Shown: positions 27,184 to 36,640 of the stretch, piece after piece
How positions within the stretch are numbered: position 1 is the first letter of the stretch
Layout of the letters: each line of letters starts with the position of its first letter
From: Dialister sp. CAG:486
Lineage (GTDB): Bacteria; Bacillota; Negativicutes; Veillonellales; Dialisteraceae
Direction: 5' to 3'
Assembly (NCBI GenBank): GCA_000434475.1
Contig: FR879544.1
Coordinates: 3,053-67,052 of the forward strand
DNA length: 64,000 nucleotides
Notes under the pieces: model-generated
The model's database searches: none
What the model saw: the letters and a program-made list of their open reading frames with translations, nothing else
What the model was told of the DNA's origin: nothing
Made by a program: the position numbers and the translations under genes

Positions 27184-28203
27184 AAAAATTGAAAGCCCTG
27201 GAAGGGAGGTGAAACTTGGCAGGCTGCGCCATGCCATAACCTATGAAGCAATCCAGCAGTGCCACGCAGAAAAGGGCTGGGGCATTTGCTGGCTGTGTGA
27301 TCAGGTCGGTATTACGAGAGCATCATATTATCAATGGCTGAAGCGAGATGTCCCAAAAGCGGAAAAAGAAAACGAGATCATCGCCCAACTGATCCAAGAG
27401 TATGATGAACGATTCCACCACATCCTGGGCTATCGGCGCATGACTGATTGGATCAATCGCCTGAACCACACGCATTACAGCAGGAACCGCATCCATCGAC
27501 TCATGAAGGAGCTCAATATCCATTCCGTGATCCGGTGCAAGAAGGCAAAATACAGAAGGGCCACACCAGAAGCCACATCAGAGAACATCCTTCACAGGGG
27601 GGGCAGGCAGAACGACCGAACCAGAAGTGGGCAACGGACGTGACAGAATTCAAATGGTACGAAGGATCAGTCGTTAAGAAGCTCTATTTGAGCGCCATCC
27701 TCGATCTCTATGACCGGTCGATTGTCGCCTACGTCATAAGCGGACGCAATGACAATAAGCTGGTGTTTGACACATTTGAGCAGGCGATTCGCAAAAATCC
27801 GGAAGCACACCCGCTGTTCCACAGTGACAGGGGGTTCCAGTATACCAGTAAAGCATTCCAGTTCAAGCTCTCGAAGTAGGGTATGGAGCAATCCATGTCC
27901 CGCGTTGGGCATTGCATCGACAATTGCCCAGTGGAAGGTTTCTGGGGAATTGTGAAGACAGAGATGTATTCCCTGAATAAGTTCAGTAGCGGCGGCGAGC
28001 TGCGTTTGGCCATCGACCAATACGTCCATTTTTACAATTACGAACGTTTTCAGAAACGATTTGGAGTAAGGACGCCAATGGAAGTTCGTACGGCAGCTCT
28101 GCACGCGAAGATCCCGGAACAGTTCCCGATTCCGAGAACAAACGGATTCAGAAATACAAAGCAAAATTCGCGGCATAAGAAAATGCCGCAAATCCCATGC
28201 TGA
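27152..28203 (+). pseudogene. IS3-family OrfB integrase, two disabling changes
   Basis: The DDE transposase is spread over frames. The N-terminal part (27152-27596) has the HTH_21-like region. A G run at 27597-27603 has lost one base relative to the frame, shifting to the catalytic part with WATDVTEF (first Asp) and HSDRGFQY (second Asp). An amber codon at 27877-27879 then interrupts the frame before the segment holding the Glu (NCPVEGFWGIVKTEMY). The three acids are all still encoded, so the decay is recent. Confidence 0.85.
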
Positions 28204-28357
28204 TACTAAAACACCAACATGGAATTTACGGCTATAATTTTTTAGATATTTGCCATGTCTACCTTGAAAGGGGCTGATCAGCCCGTTTTGGGTATCGCAG
28301 AGGCTCTTTTTGTTTGCAAAGAAATACACGCCACATCACATATTTACGCACTTGTAA

Positions 28358-28425
28358 AAATTTTGCGTCTTTGTCAAATATATTGATAAGCTGAAAGCTG
28401 CAGTATAATATATAATAGAGTAAAA
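28358..28425 (+). promoter_or_regulatory. Likely promoter of the island operon
   Basis: TTGATA near 28383 and TATAAT near 28404 with a 15-base spacer, in an AT-rich region that also holds TATAATATATAATAG. The spacer is short, consistent with a regulated promoter, perhaps autoregulated by the HTH protein that follows. Confidence 0.4.
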
Positions 28426-28438
28426 AGGAGGCGATTTC

Positions 28439-28966
28439 TTGCCTGATTTATTTAAAACCGAAATGCAGATTATGCAGGACAATCTTAGCGATTTACGAAA
28501 GATTGCCGGGTGGACAGCGGAAGTGCTTGCTAAAAAACTCGGAATTACTAAACAAACCGTCAGCAACATTGAAAATCAAAAAGTCAAAATGTCGACAATC
28601 CAATATATAGCGATAAGAGCGGTCTTCGAATGTGAGCTTGCTTCCAATCCAACTAATACGACGTTAAGAAAAGTAATGGAAGTGCTTTTCCAAGCAATGC
28701 CGCCTGTTTATTCTTCACGAAAAGAAGCTATACGCGCAGCAATGATCTCCATTGCTTCTATTTCGGCTGCCGGATTATCAGGACTCCAATTACATTCGAG
28801 TGCAACTGCGTTGCTTGCACCTTTGGGAAGCGCTGCTGTTCAAATGGGAAGCAGTCATATAGGAGAGCCATCGTTAAAATGGTTGCAACGCCATTTAAAC
28901 AATTCAGACTCAAATAACGATCAAGATACCGATGTTACGGAGGAAGAAACTGATGAAAACGATTGA
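28439..28966 (+). CDS. XRE-family regulator with hydrophobic C-terminus
   Basis: Helix-turn-helix domain at residues 14-60 (LRKIAGWTAEVLAKKLGITK then QTVSNIENQ), typical of Cro/C1 regulators. A hydrophobic stretch follows (MISIASISAAGLSGLQL and SATALLAPLGSAAVQMG, about 95-135), which could be a membrane or packing region, and then a very acidic tail. The start is TTG at 28439 with AAAGGAGGCG upstream. It overlaps the dynamin-like gene by 14 bases, so it belongs to the same operon and probably controls it. Confidence 0.8.
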   Translation: MPDLFKTEMQIMQDNLSDLRKIAGWTAEVLAKKLGITKQTVSNIENQKVKMSTIQYIAIRAVFECELASNPTNTTLRKVMEVLFQAMPPVYSSRKEAIRAAMISIASISAAGLSGLQLHSSATALLAPLGSAAVQMGSSHIGEPSLKWLQRHLNNSDSNNDQDTDVTEEETDEND

Positions 28967-31556
28967 GATAAGTTACAACCCCTATAAGATGATTACACGC
29001 ATACTTATAGACAAGGTCGATGTGTGCAAAAACGATAGCTACGATAAATTCAAGGAGTTTATTCAAAACAAAATCCCCCTGCAAACATGGATTGAACCCA
29101 TTCCCTATCTTGATTGGCAAGGTTTCGTCAATGAAACCTCTGATCCAGAAATCAATGATGAAGTTACAGTTATTTTTTCTGATAGAAAAATAGATTTTGA
29201 TGATTTGAAACGATCTATTGCTGATCAAAATGAAGAGCGTGCTGAAAATGCCCGTGTGATCTATCATTTTGAGCATAAGATGATCTTAGATGACAAAGTC
29301 CTTTCTCAAAACATTGAAGAGGTTGTTAAAGAAATAAAGTCCGAGCGATTTCGCAAGTTGGTTTCTCAGCGAACTACAGATGGACTGAGAGAGAAATACA
29401 GAGACCTGGATAAAAACTATTCTATTGCCAAGGCAAGCGAGTTTTATATCGTTCTTGCTGGCGTTTACAGTTCCGGCAAGTCTACGCTTCTGAACACGCT
29501 GATACGGCACGACATTCTCCCGACAAGTGGAAGCACTTGTACTTCTAAAAACTGCCGCATAAGACATGACAGTAGCCTTGGCACAAAAGTCTCTTTGTGC
29601 TGTTATGATGAAGAGAACAATGTTGTGATTGAGAAGCGGATTTTTGACAATGATGCCGATTGTGCAGCTGCGTTTGCAGAAATCTCTCCAATGAAGAAGA
29701 ACGGCATCGAGGAAAAATACCCTAAGGTTCACATGATGGAGTTAGGGGCTAATCTGTCGCACTTATACCCCGCAAGTGTAAGCGAGGATAAGTTTACAAT
29801 CGTTCTGATCGATACTCCCGGTATGGATAGCGCACAGTCCATTGAAGATGGATGCAATAAACACGCAGAGTTAGCTTTGAATGCGATCTCAATGGATAGC
29901 AAGCCGATGATAATTCTTTGTGCTGATGCTAATAAATACGAGGATAAGAGCATTGGCGAGTTTATGAAGCAAATCCTGTTGGAATGTGCGCAGGATGGTA
30001 GCGGCTTTAATGATCGCTTTTTATTTCTTATGAATAAAAGCGATTCTTATCTATATCGCGACACGGAATCGATAGAAGAAGTAAAAGCAGCTTTTGCAGA
30101 GTATCTAACTGACCCTTCAAAATGGAATATCAAGGTTGATGAAAGCGATCTTATGGAAGGTGCCGCTCACTTTGTTCCCAGAGTCTTTATGACAAGTGCT
30201 TTGATGGCATGGGCAATTAACGATGGTGCAGAACACTACAGCAAAGATATTCTCAAAAATGACATGTTCCGCCGAAGAGTACGTGGCAGGCTGCAAAATT
30301 TTAAAGAAAACGTTGCCGTCTATGAAGAAGACAACCTCATGTTATCGTCGCATTGTGATATACCCGGCTACCTCAAAGATAAAATCAGTTCTGAATTTCA
30401 GAATGCACTTGATAACAACGATGAATACAAAGCAACTGAACTTCAATGTGGAGTAATAGCTGTTGAATTAGCAATAAGAGACTACATTGAAAGATATGCC
30501 TACCCGATCAAGGTACGAGGTCTTCTTGAAACATTTGAAGATATTCTTGAAGATGTTAACGGGTTTACCTCCGGCATTCTGAGTGACCTCAAGAAAACAA
30601 AAGCAGAATTGGGGGAAAAAGAAAGCGAAAGAAAGGAGGTAAGCGAAAGAAAGGAGTGCGTAGAGGGAAAAATCGCCGCACTAAAAAACGCTGAGGTTGA
30701 AATTGCTCATCAGCTTGCAGCGTTAGATAATGTCAGATTTGACTCTGCTGCTCTTAAACGGGCAATTACTGATTTTCAGGTGGAAATCGAAGCAGATGAC
30801 GGAATCACCTTTATTCGAAGTAATCCCAAAGTCAAAACCGGACAGAAAACTCACGCCGAAGTGCTTGACGAAATCTCCAACCTCGTCAAGCATATAAAGT
30901 CCGTATTTGACGCAGCGCTCAAGAAAACAAATAATGAGTTGGAGAAAATTAAGACAAATCATGATAAGCAAATTCTGAGCATTTATGGCTGTCTTAGAAC
31001 AATCGTAACCGATCTTGAAAGACGCGGTATTTTTGAGCAGGGGGCATATAGCTTCAAAGACAGCGTAACAGGGAAAAAGTTTGACGAGATTGATCCCCAA
31101 AAATTCCTCGAGAATCTCCAGCAGAAGGTGGTCGACAGATCCAGCCGCGATATTCCAAATTGCAAAAAGCGGGAATGGAAAAACAGTTGGAATCCGCTTA
31201 AGAAAATCGGCTCGTTGTTCATGTCAGATACTCTTGGAACTGAAAAAATTGACGGCTACTATGAAACCAGCGTAATGTGTCAGAGTATTGACGACTACAA
31301 TCAAAAACTTCAACGTGAAAGTGATAATATGCGAAAGAAATTTGAGGACATGACAAACGAAAGCAAAAAGATGGTCAAGAAGATGACTAGACAATTGCTG
31401 CGTGAATTGAACCAATTTCTAAACGACATTAAAGCTCAGGATGAGCGTTTGGCTACACTCAGAGAATCTATCGATGATCTGAATGCGGAAATCGACAAAA
31501 GTGAGAAGACGCACATCTGGCTCACAGAACTCGAAAATAGGATTAAGGGGGAGTAA
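28953..31556 (+). CDS. Dynamin-like large GTPase
   Basis: An 867-residue GTPase. G1 GVYSSGKST is at residues 170-178, G3 DTPG at 287-290 and G4 NKSD at 361-364, the dynamin-superfamily spacing. The first 130 residues are a distinct N-terminal domain beginning IEISYNPYKM that I do not recognise. Long coiled-coil regions lie near 560-650 and 790-865, as in stalk regions that assemble on membranes. ATG at 28953 has GGAGG nine bases upstream. The next gene starts two bases after its stop. The family remodels or tethers membranes; here a role in a toxin or defence system is inferred from its neighbours. Confidence 0.88.
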   Translation: MKTIEISYNPYKMITRILIDKVDVCKNDSYDKFKEFIQNKIPLQTWIEPIPYLDWQGFVNETSDPEINDEVTVIFSDRKIDFDDLKRSIADQNEERAENARVIYHFEHKMILDDKVLSQNIEEVVKEIKSERFRKLVSQRTTDGLREKYRDLDKNYSIAKASEFYIVLAGVYSSGKSTLLNTLIRHDILPTSGSTCTSKNCRIRHDSSLGTKVSLCCYDEENNVVIEKRIFDNDADCAAAFAEISPMKKNGIEEKYPKVHMMELGANLSHLYPASVSEDKFTIVLIDTPGMDSAQSIEDGCNKHAELALNAISMDSKPMIILCADANKYEDKSIGEFMKQILLECAQDGSGFNDRFLFLMNKSDSYLYRDTESIEEVKAAFAEYLTDPSKWNIKVDESDLMEGAAHFVPRVFMTSALMAWAINDGAEHYSKDILKNDMFRRRVRGRLQNFKENVAVYEEDNLMLSSHCDIPGYLKDKISSEFQNALDNNDEYKATELQCGVIAVELAIRDYIERYAYPIKVRGLLETFEDILEDVNGFTSGILSDLKKTKAELGEKESERKEVSERKECVEGKIAALKNAEVEIAHQLAALDNVRFDSAALKRAITDFQVEIEADDGITFIRSNPKVKTGQKTHAEVLDEISNLVKHIKSVFDAALKKTNNELEKIKTNHDKQILSIYGCLRTIVTDLERRGIFEQGAYSFKDSVTGKKFDEIDPQKFLENLQQKVVDRSSRDIPNCKKREWKNSWNPLKKIGSLFMSDTLGTEKIDGYYETSVMCQSIDDYNQKLQRESDNMRKKFEDMTNESKKMVKKMTRQLLRELNQFLNDIKAQDERLATLRESIDDLNAEIDKSEKTHIWLTELENRIKGE

Positions 31557-31558
31557 AA

Positions 31559-32206
31559 ATGTTTACGTCATTTGATGAAAATGCTTTCTGGAAAGCGATA
31601 GCTGAAAAGGATATGCTGCACTTAAAGGTCAACACTGTAAGTGCAATACGCAACGATCCAACATTTGAGCGTGGGGAAACTACTAAAGTCCTCGATATTT
31701 TAGAGGAAAAAGTCCCTGAAATATTTGAGCCGGAGGTCTGGCTTGAGTATGAAGAACGTCTTGACCGCGATAAGTGGGATAAAGGCTATTTCACCAAGCT
31801 GACCTATTGGTTTCAAGAAAACTTTGCGAAAAGCCGTATCGATTACATTAAGGAGGTCGGACAGGCTGTTCACAAAGATACTGCAAAGAAGTATGCAGCG
31901 TCGATGTCCATGAATAAGCCGACAGGGCAAAACCCTACCCAAGCACCAGAGAAAAAGCGAAAGTTACCGCTGGGGGGCGCAATCGCGGCAGTGGCAGCTC
32001 TGGTGCTGCTCGTAATGCTACTTGCTACTGCACAAACTCTTCACAAAGTAACACAAACAAGGACATCTGGGACATCTCGACCAAAGCAATTACAGCCACA
32101 AAACAAACGAGATATTCTTCGCCACAAAAGCATCACCAATTCTCAACATCAAAGTAATGAATTGTTAGAGATGTCTCGTACTAATCCACACAGAAAGGGT
32201 GATTAG
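31559..32206 (+). CDS. Small protein with one membrane helix, unknown
   Basis: A 215-residue protein. Residues 1-110 are charged and look soluble. KKRK at 132-135 precedes a hydrophobic helix at about 137-157 (LGGAIAAVAALVLLVMLLAT), and the last 55 residues are basic and low-complexity. The positive residues before the helix suggest the N-terminal domain is cytoplasmic. It sits between the GTPase and the ATPase genes with almost no gaps, so it may anchor them to the membrane. I recognise no family. Confidence 0.75.
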   Translation: MFTSFDENAFWKAIAEKDMLHLKVNTVSAIRNDPTFERGETTKVLDILEEKVPEIFEPEVWLEYEERLDRDKWDKGYFTKLTYWFQENFAKSRIDYIKEVGQAVHKDTAKKYAASMSMNKPTGQNPTQAPEKKRKLPLGGAIAAVAALVLLVMLLATAQTLHKVTQTRTSGTSRPKQLQPQNKRDILRHKSITNSQHQSNELLEMSRTNPHRKGD

Positions 32207-32210
32207 CGTT

Positions 32211-35200
32211 ATGGAGAATACCGCTCATGCAGAAAACCCATTGGTGCTTGACGATCTGTACGCTGCTTTTACAGCGGTGGATAATATCGTTCTGAAAAAG
32301 TACATTACCAAACTATCCGATGCACCATGTATCGAAATGTCAGATGACCTCAAGTCTATCGGCGTTGGAGATAACGTATCTTTGTATAGAGTCGCTAAGG
32401 TAATCTACGATAAGCACGAAAATGTTCAAGATAAACTCACGACAATCTATTCGACAATTTTTTCTCTTCGCAACTACGGATTGATCATGCTTATCAATGG
32501 ACATAAAGAATATGTCGACCTGTTTATAGGCGTCGCTACTCGAAATATGCTTGCTCATACCGGCGAAGATGGCAGCATAGATCGTCTGTCTACTATCGAA
32601 AGAGACTTGGTACATAATGGGAAGGTACTCAGAAATGCTTTTCTCGGTAACTTCCCCGGTACCGAATTACGACCGGTCAATAATGTTACCCGACCGGTCA
32701 ATAATGTTACCGTCGAAGCTCTACCCGATCGTGCAGCTGATTTCTTAGGAAAAGGCGATTTTATCCGTGAAGCGCTCTCGGATGCGAAATATGTATCTGC
32801 TGTGAGCAGCATCCCAGCTATCAGAAATTCTAATGAAACCAAGAACAATGAGTTTGTTCAGGGACTCGAAAAACTCATTGATACGATGCGCGGAAAAAAA
32901 TACTCAGCTATCATTATTGCCGATGCGATGAGCAACGAGAAAGTGGAGCAAATGTGCGCCGAGTATGAAGATATATACTCTCAATTAGCTCCATTTAAAA
33001 CCTCCACACAGACAATCAACGCACAACAGTCCACGACTGATACGGAAGGTCTTGTGAAAGGGATTACTGACACAACAAACGAAACAATAGCAAAATCCCT
33101 AACACATGGAACATCAGTATCTAAAACTCACACTGACAGTGTTGGTGTCAGTGTAGGGACTGGAGGATTGGTAAAAAAACTCCTTCCCGTCTTTTGTTCT
33201 GCAAACTATAATCATGCATACTCAAGAACAAGAACCACGAATGAAGCGACAACTGATACTACTTCCTCTGGCACGGCTAAGTCATTGACCGAACAAAACT
33301 CTGTTTCCAAGTCGCTCTCATCGACTAACGGTGAGTCCATCCAGCTTACCTATGAAAATCGGGCTGTAAAAACACTGCTTGACCGCATCGATGAACAAAT
33401 CAAGAGAATGCGAAGCTGCGAGGATTTCGGCATGTTTGACTGCTGCGCATACTTTACTGCCAAAGACTATGATGTTGTGATCGCTGCGGCAAGCGCATTC
33501 AAGTCTATCACTCGCGGAGAAAACTCGTCTGTGGAATCGTCAGCAGTAAATGTTTGGAAATCGGAAGAAGATGTTAAGTATATTAAAGATTACTTGATGC
33601 GATTTTACCATCCTGAGTTTATCACCGTTATTGATGAGGCGCATCACTACCCGACAACAGCCACCATGCTTTTGAGTGGTAGAGAAATGGCATATGAGAT
33701 GCCTTTGCCTAAGAAGTCCGTGGCTGGTGTTCCGGTTGTTGATTGTGCGGAATTTGGGCGCGAGATTGTTTCTCTTGATGAGAGGAAAGGAACCTTGCCA
33801 CTGGGCAATATCTATCATATGCACAGCGTAGAAGCCGGAAAGGTGTTTCTGGACACGAATAGCCTAACCGCCCATACTTTTATCACAGGCTCTACCGGTG
33901 CTGGTAAATCCACAACCGTATATAAAATCCTTGATGAACTTTCAAGGACGCCGGTTGCAAACACCGATGAAACGGTCAGCTTCTTAGTAATTGAGCCTGC
34001 AAAGGGCGAATACAAAAACGCCCTTGCAAAAAACAAGAAGTATCATATTAGCGTGTATGGTACAAATCCAAGTATTACAAAGTTATTGAGGGCCAATCCG
34101 TTTAAGTTCCGAAGTGATAAAATTCATATCTATGAACATCTCGATAAACTCACTGAAATTTTCAATGTGTGCTGGCCCATGTACGCAGCCATGCCAGCCG
34201 TTTTAAAAGCGGCTATGGAAAACGCATACCGGTCTGCCGGATGGAATCTCACAAGGTCTGAAAATCCGCATGGAGAAGTATTTCCGAGCTTTGCAGATGT
34301 CGCTCTTGAGGTTGAAAAATACATAAATCAGAGTGAGTATTCCGAGGAAAACAAGAGCAACTACAAGGGTTCTTTATTAACGCGATTGGAATCTTTGACA
34401 AATGGTATCAATAGCATGATATTCTCACCAGATGACATTGATGACAAGGATCTTTTCGATGAGAATGTTATTATTGATCTAAGCCGTGTTGGTTCGACAG
34501 AAACAAAGGCGCTTATTATGGGTATTCTCATTCTGAAACTGCAAGAATACCGTATCGCGTCTTCCAAAGGAGCTAACGCTGACTTGCGTCACATAACTGT
34601 TTTAGAAGAAGCACATAATTTGCTAAAGCGGACAAGCACAGAGCAAAGTTCGGAAACTGTAAATCTGCTCGGTAAATCTGTCGAGATGTTGGCAAATTCT
34701 ATTGCGGAGATGCGAACCTATGGTGAAGGTTTCATAATTGCAGACCAATCTCCTGGTCTTCTTGATATGTCTGTTATCAGAAATACAAACACAAAGATTA
34801 TTATGAGGTTGCCTGACTATTCTGATCGAGAACTGGTCGGAAAGGCTGCCGGTTTGAATGATGATCAGATCGTTGAACTTGCGAAATTGCCTCGCGGGGT
34901 TGCAGCGGTATATCAAAATGACTGGATTGATTCCGTTTTGTGCAAGATTGAAAAGCCTAAACTTAAAGAAGATGTTTTTTCTCAGCCGTCTGGCTATCCA
35001 TCTGATAATGATAACAATTATCTGTTCGAGCTGTTAGACACCAAGTTCAGGGCAAAACTGGACGATTTGTCAGAGGAAGAGGCGTTTAAAAGGGCGATTC
35101 TCAAATCATCTTCGCCCACTGAGGTGAAGGTTAAGCTGTTAGATTATCTCTCAACTAAGAAAACTGCGGCAAGCGTTAAGCTCCTTGCTTCAATGGTATT

Positions 35201-35435
35201 TGATTATTTCAAAAATGCAAAGGAGACGCTTGAAAACACCTCAGAAGATGTTTCCGTAGATGACTTGAAGACAGCGATTATCTCAGAACTCAATCCGTCT
35301 GTTATGCAGTATGATGATGATCAACTTAATCTACTGATCACTCTCATTATTCAAGAATACCAGAGCCGTTATCATGTGGACTATCCTGTATGGAGAGAGT
35401 TTACTTTACGACTCTCAAAGGGGGAGATTGTATGA
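32211..35435 (+). CDS. HerA/FtsK-like ATPase (DUF87 type) with long N-terminal region
   Basis: A 1074-residue protein. Walker A GSTGAGKS is at residues 560-567, and the Walker B region VLEEAHNLL has its acids at 799-800. The later segment MRLPDYSDRELVGKAAGLN is typical of HerA/VirB4-like pumps. Residues 250-380 are rich in Ser, Thr and Asn. ATG at 32211 is chosen because AAAGGGTG lies upstream; a GTG four codons earlier has no ribosome site. The stop overlaps the next start (ATGA). Such ATPases form hexamers that translocate DNA or protein. Confidence 0.85.
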   Translation: MENTAHAENPLVLDDLYAAFTAVDNIVLKKYITKLSDAPCIEMSDDLKSIGVGDNVSLYRVAKVIYDKHENVQDKLTTIYSTIFSLRNYGLIMLINGHKEYVDLFIGVATRNMLAHTGEDGSIDRLSTIERDLVHNGKVLRNAFLGNFPGTELRPVNNVTRPVNNVTVEALPDRAADFLGKGDFIREALSDAKYVSAVSSIPAIRNSNETKNNEFVQGLEKLIDTMRGKKYSAIIIADAMSNEKVEQMCAEYEDIYSQLAPFKTSTQTINAQQSTTDTEGLVKGITDTTNETIAKSLTHGTSVSKTHTDSVGVSVGTGGLVKKLLPVFCSANYNHAYSRTRTTNEATTDTTSSGTAKSLTEQNSVSKSLSSTNGESIQLTYENRAVKTLLDRIDEQIKRMRSCEDFGMFDCCAYFTAKDYDVVIAAASAFKSITRGENSSVESSAVNVWKSEEDVKYIKDYLMRFYHPEFITVIDEAHHYPTTATMLLSGREMAYEMPLPKKSVAGVPVVDCAEFGREIVSLDERKGTLPLGNIYHMHSVEAGKVFLDTNSLTAHTFITGSTGAGKSTTVYKILDELSRTPVANTDETVSFLVIEPAKGEYKNALAKNKKYHISVYGTNPSITKLLRANPFKFRSDKIHIYEHLDKLTEIFNVCWPMYAAMPAVLKAAMENAYRSAGWNLTRSENPHGEVFPSFADVALEVEKYINQSEYSEENKSNYKGSLLTRLESLTNGINSMIFSPDDIDDKDLFDENVIIDLSRVGSTETKALIMGILILKLQEYRIASSKGANADLRHITVLEEAHNLLKRTSTEQSSETVNLLGKSVEMLANSIAEMRTYGEGFIIADQSPGLLDMSVIRNTNTKIIMRLPDYSDRELVGKAAGLNDDQIVELAKLPRGVAAVYQNDWIDSVLCKIEKPKLKEDVFSQPSGYPSDNDNNYLFELLDTKFRAKLDDLSEEEAFKRAILKSSSPTEVKVKLLDYLSTKKTAASVKLLASMVFDYFKNAKETLENTSEDVSVDDLKTAIISELNPSVMQYDDDQLNLLITLIIQEYQSRYHVDYPVWREFTLRLSKGEIV
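32670..32711 (+). repeat. Perfect 21-bp tandem repeat inside the ATPase gene
   Basis: Two identical 21-base units encode RPVNNVT twice, starting at codon 154. Gain or loss of a unit keeps the reading frame. Confidence 0.95.
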
Positions 35436-36637
35436 GGGAGTTTAAGGCTACTTTTACTCCCAAGGAAGGGTTCGCATCCGACCAGTACAGAGAAATAGAT
35501 CGCCCAAAGATGTCGGAGACAGACAGCCCACGCATTCCACATAATGCCGATCTTCCGGTCACACCCTTCACTGAATCGTCGGACGTTTTTTCAGCGATAT
35601 ACAAACGATATGGTTTAGTAGATGCTTCGAAATCCGAGAAGAGCGAGTCCGATCAACCAAACGTATCTGGGGGAAAGGACTTTCCTCGGTATCTTGAAGA
35701 GCGAGAAGACGGAAAATGCTTCGATAAGGAAAACGGAAAGTCATATGACTCAGTCGAAGAGTGGCAGCAAGGTCAAGAAACACTGGCAAAGCGTTACGAA
35801 GGAGCTGCCAGCTATTTCGAGAGAAAAGCAAATAAAGAGTGGGCGCGATACAAAAATTCAGAAGCAAATGGTGAATCTGATATAGAAAAATGGGAGCATT
35901 ATCGGCGTTCTCAGGAATACTATGCGAAGGCTAAGGAATGCACGGAAAAAGTTGAAACGATCAGCAATCGCTTTGATAACAAGGTAACTTTTCCCGGTAG
36001 TGAGAGCAATGAAAAGACTGCCGCCTTAGTCGCCGATGCAAAAGAAACAAAAACGCGGGAGCTTACTGATGAAGAAAGACAGCATCTAAAGGACACTTTA
36101 GGATGGACCGATCGTCAAATTGCGAAATGCACGATTGGAGATAATGGTACCATTTATTATCGTACTGACCGCGAGGATTTGGAGGGCAAAACGGCTGAAA
36201 ACGGTGTGCGGTATGAAAGAAAGTCTGTCGTTATCAAAGGCATTAAGGTCGAAGGCGTATTTCCTGTCTTTCACAGTGCTTTTGATGTTCAACTCCCTGA
36301 AGACTTAGAAAAAGCAAGTAATGCCAAGCAATTCAAAGAATGCAACAAACAGCTGAAAGAAGCTGTTCAAAGCGACCCTGACCTTAGGAAGCAGTTTACA
36401 TCTGAGCAACTGGAAGATATTGACGATGGAAAAACTCCAGAAGGGTATGTTTGGCATCACAATGAGGAAACAGGTAAAATGCAGTTAGTCAAAATAGAGG
36501 ATCATGACAGAACACAAGGCGGAGCTGCACATACCGGAGGGAAAGCGCTTTGGGGCGGTGGGTATAATCACGATGCTTCATCTGAGAATACCGATAGTCA
36601 GGACTCTTTTCAAGAATCAAATAAGCAGGAGGTGTGA
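35432..36637 (+). CDS. Putative nuclease toxin with C-terminal WHH (HNH/EndoVII) domain
   Basis: A 401-residue protein with no signal peptide or membrane helix. The C-terminal 80 residues match the WHH branch of HNH nucleases: GYVWHHNEETGKMQLV at 338-353, WHH at 341-343, then DHDRTQGGAAHTGG. Polymorphic toxins commonly end in this domain. The N-terminal 200 residues are charged and helical, perhaps a delivery or docking region. The start overlaps the ATPase stop (ATGA) with a strong AAAGGGGGAG, so the two are translationally coupled. The next gene encodes a likely immunity protein. Confidence 0.82.
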   Translation: MREFKATFTPKEGFASDQYREIDRPKMSETDSPRIPHNADLPVTPFTESSDVFSAIYKRYGLVDASKSEKSESDQPNVSGGKDFPRYLEEREDGKCFDKENGKSYDSVEEWQQGQETLAKRYEGAASYFERKANKEWARYKNSEANGESDIEKWEHYRRSQEYYAKAKECTEKVETISNRFDNKVTFPGSESNEKTAALVADAKETKTRELTDEERQHLKDTLGWTDRQIAKCTIGDNGTIYYRTDREDLEGKTAENGVRYERKSVVIKGIKVEGVFPVFHSAFDVQLPEDLEKASNAKQFKECNKQLKEAVQSDPDLRKQFTSEQLEDIDDGKTPEGYVWHHNEETGKMQLVKIEDHDRTQGGAAHTGGKALWGGGYNHDASSENTDSQDSFQESNKQEV

Positions 36638-36640
36638 TTG

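Larger units (their letters stand above)
26801..28219 (+). mobile_element. IS3-family insertion element, inactive
   Basis: It contains an HTH orfA and a DDE integrase orfB, which is broken twice. The candidate ends are TGTTGATATG on the left and, reversed, TGTTGGTGTT on the right; they match imperfectly and the exact limits are uncertain. Near the left end CCCCCTAAAGCAG and CTGCTTTAGGGGG form a hairpin just before orfA. The element lies at the junction between the core gene rsmA and the low-GC island. Confidence 0.75.
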
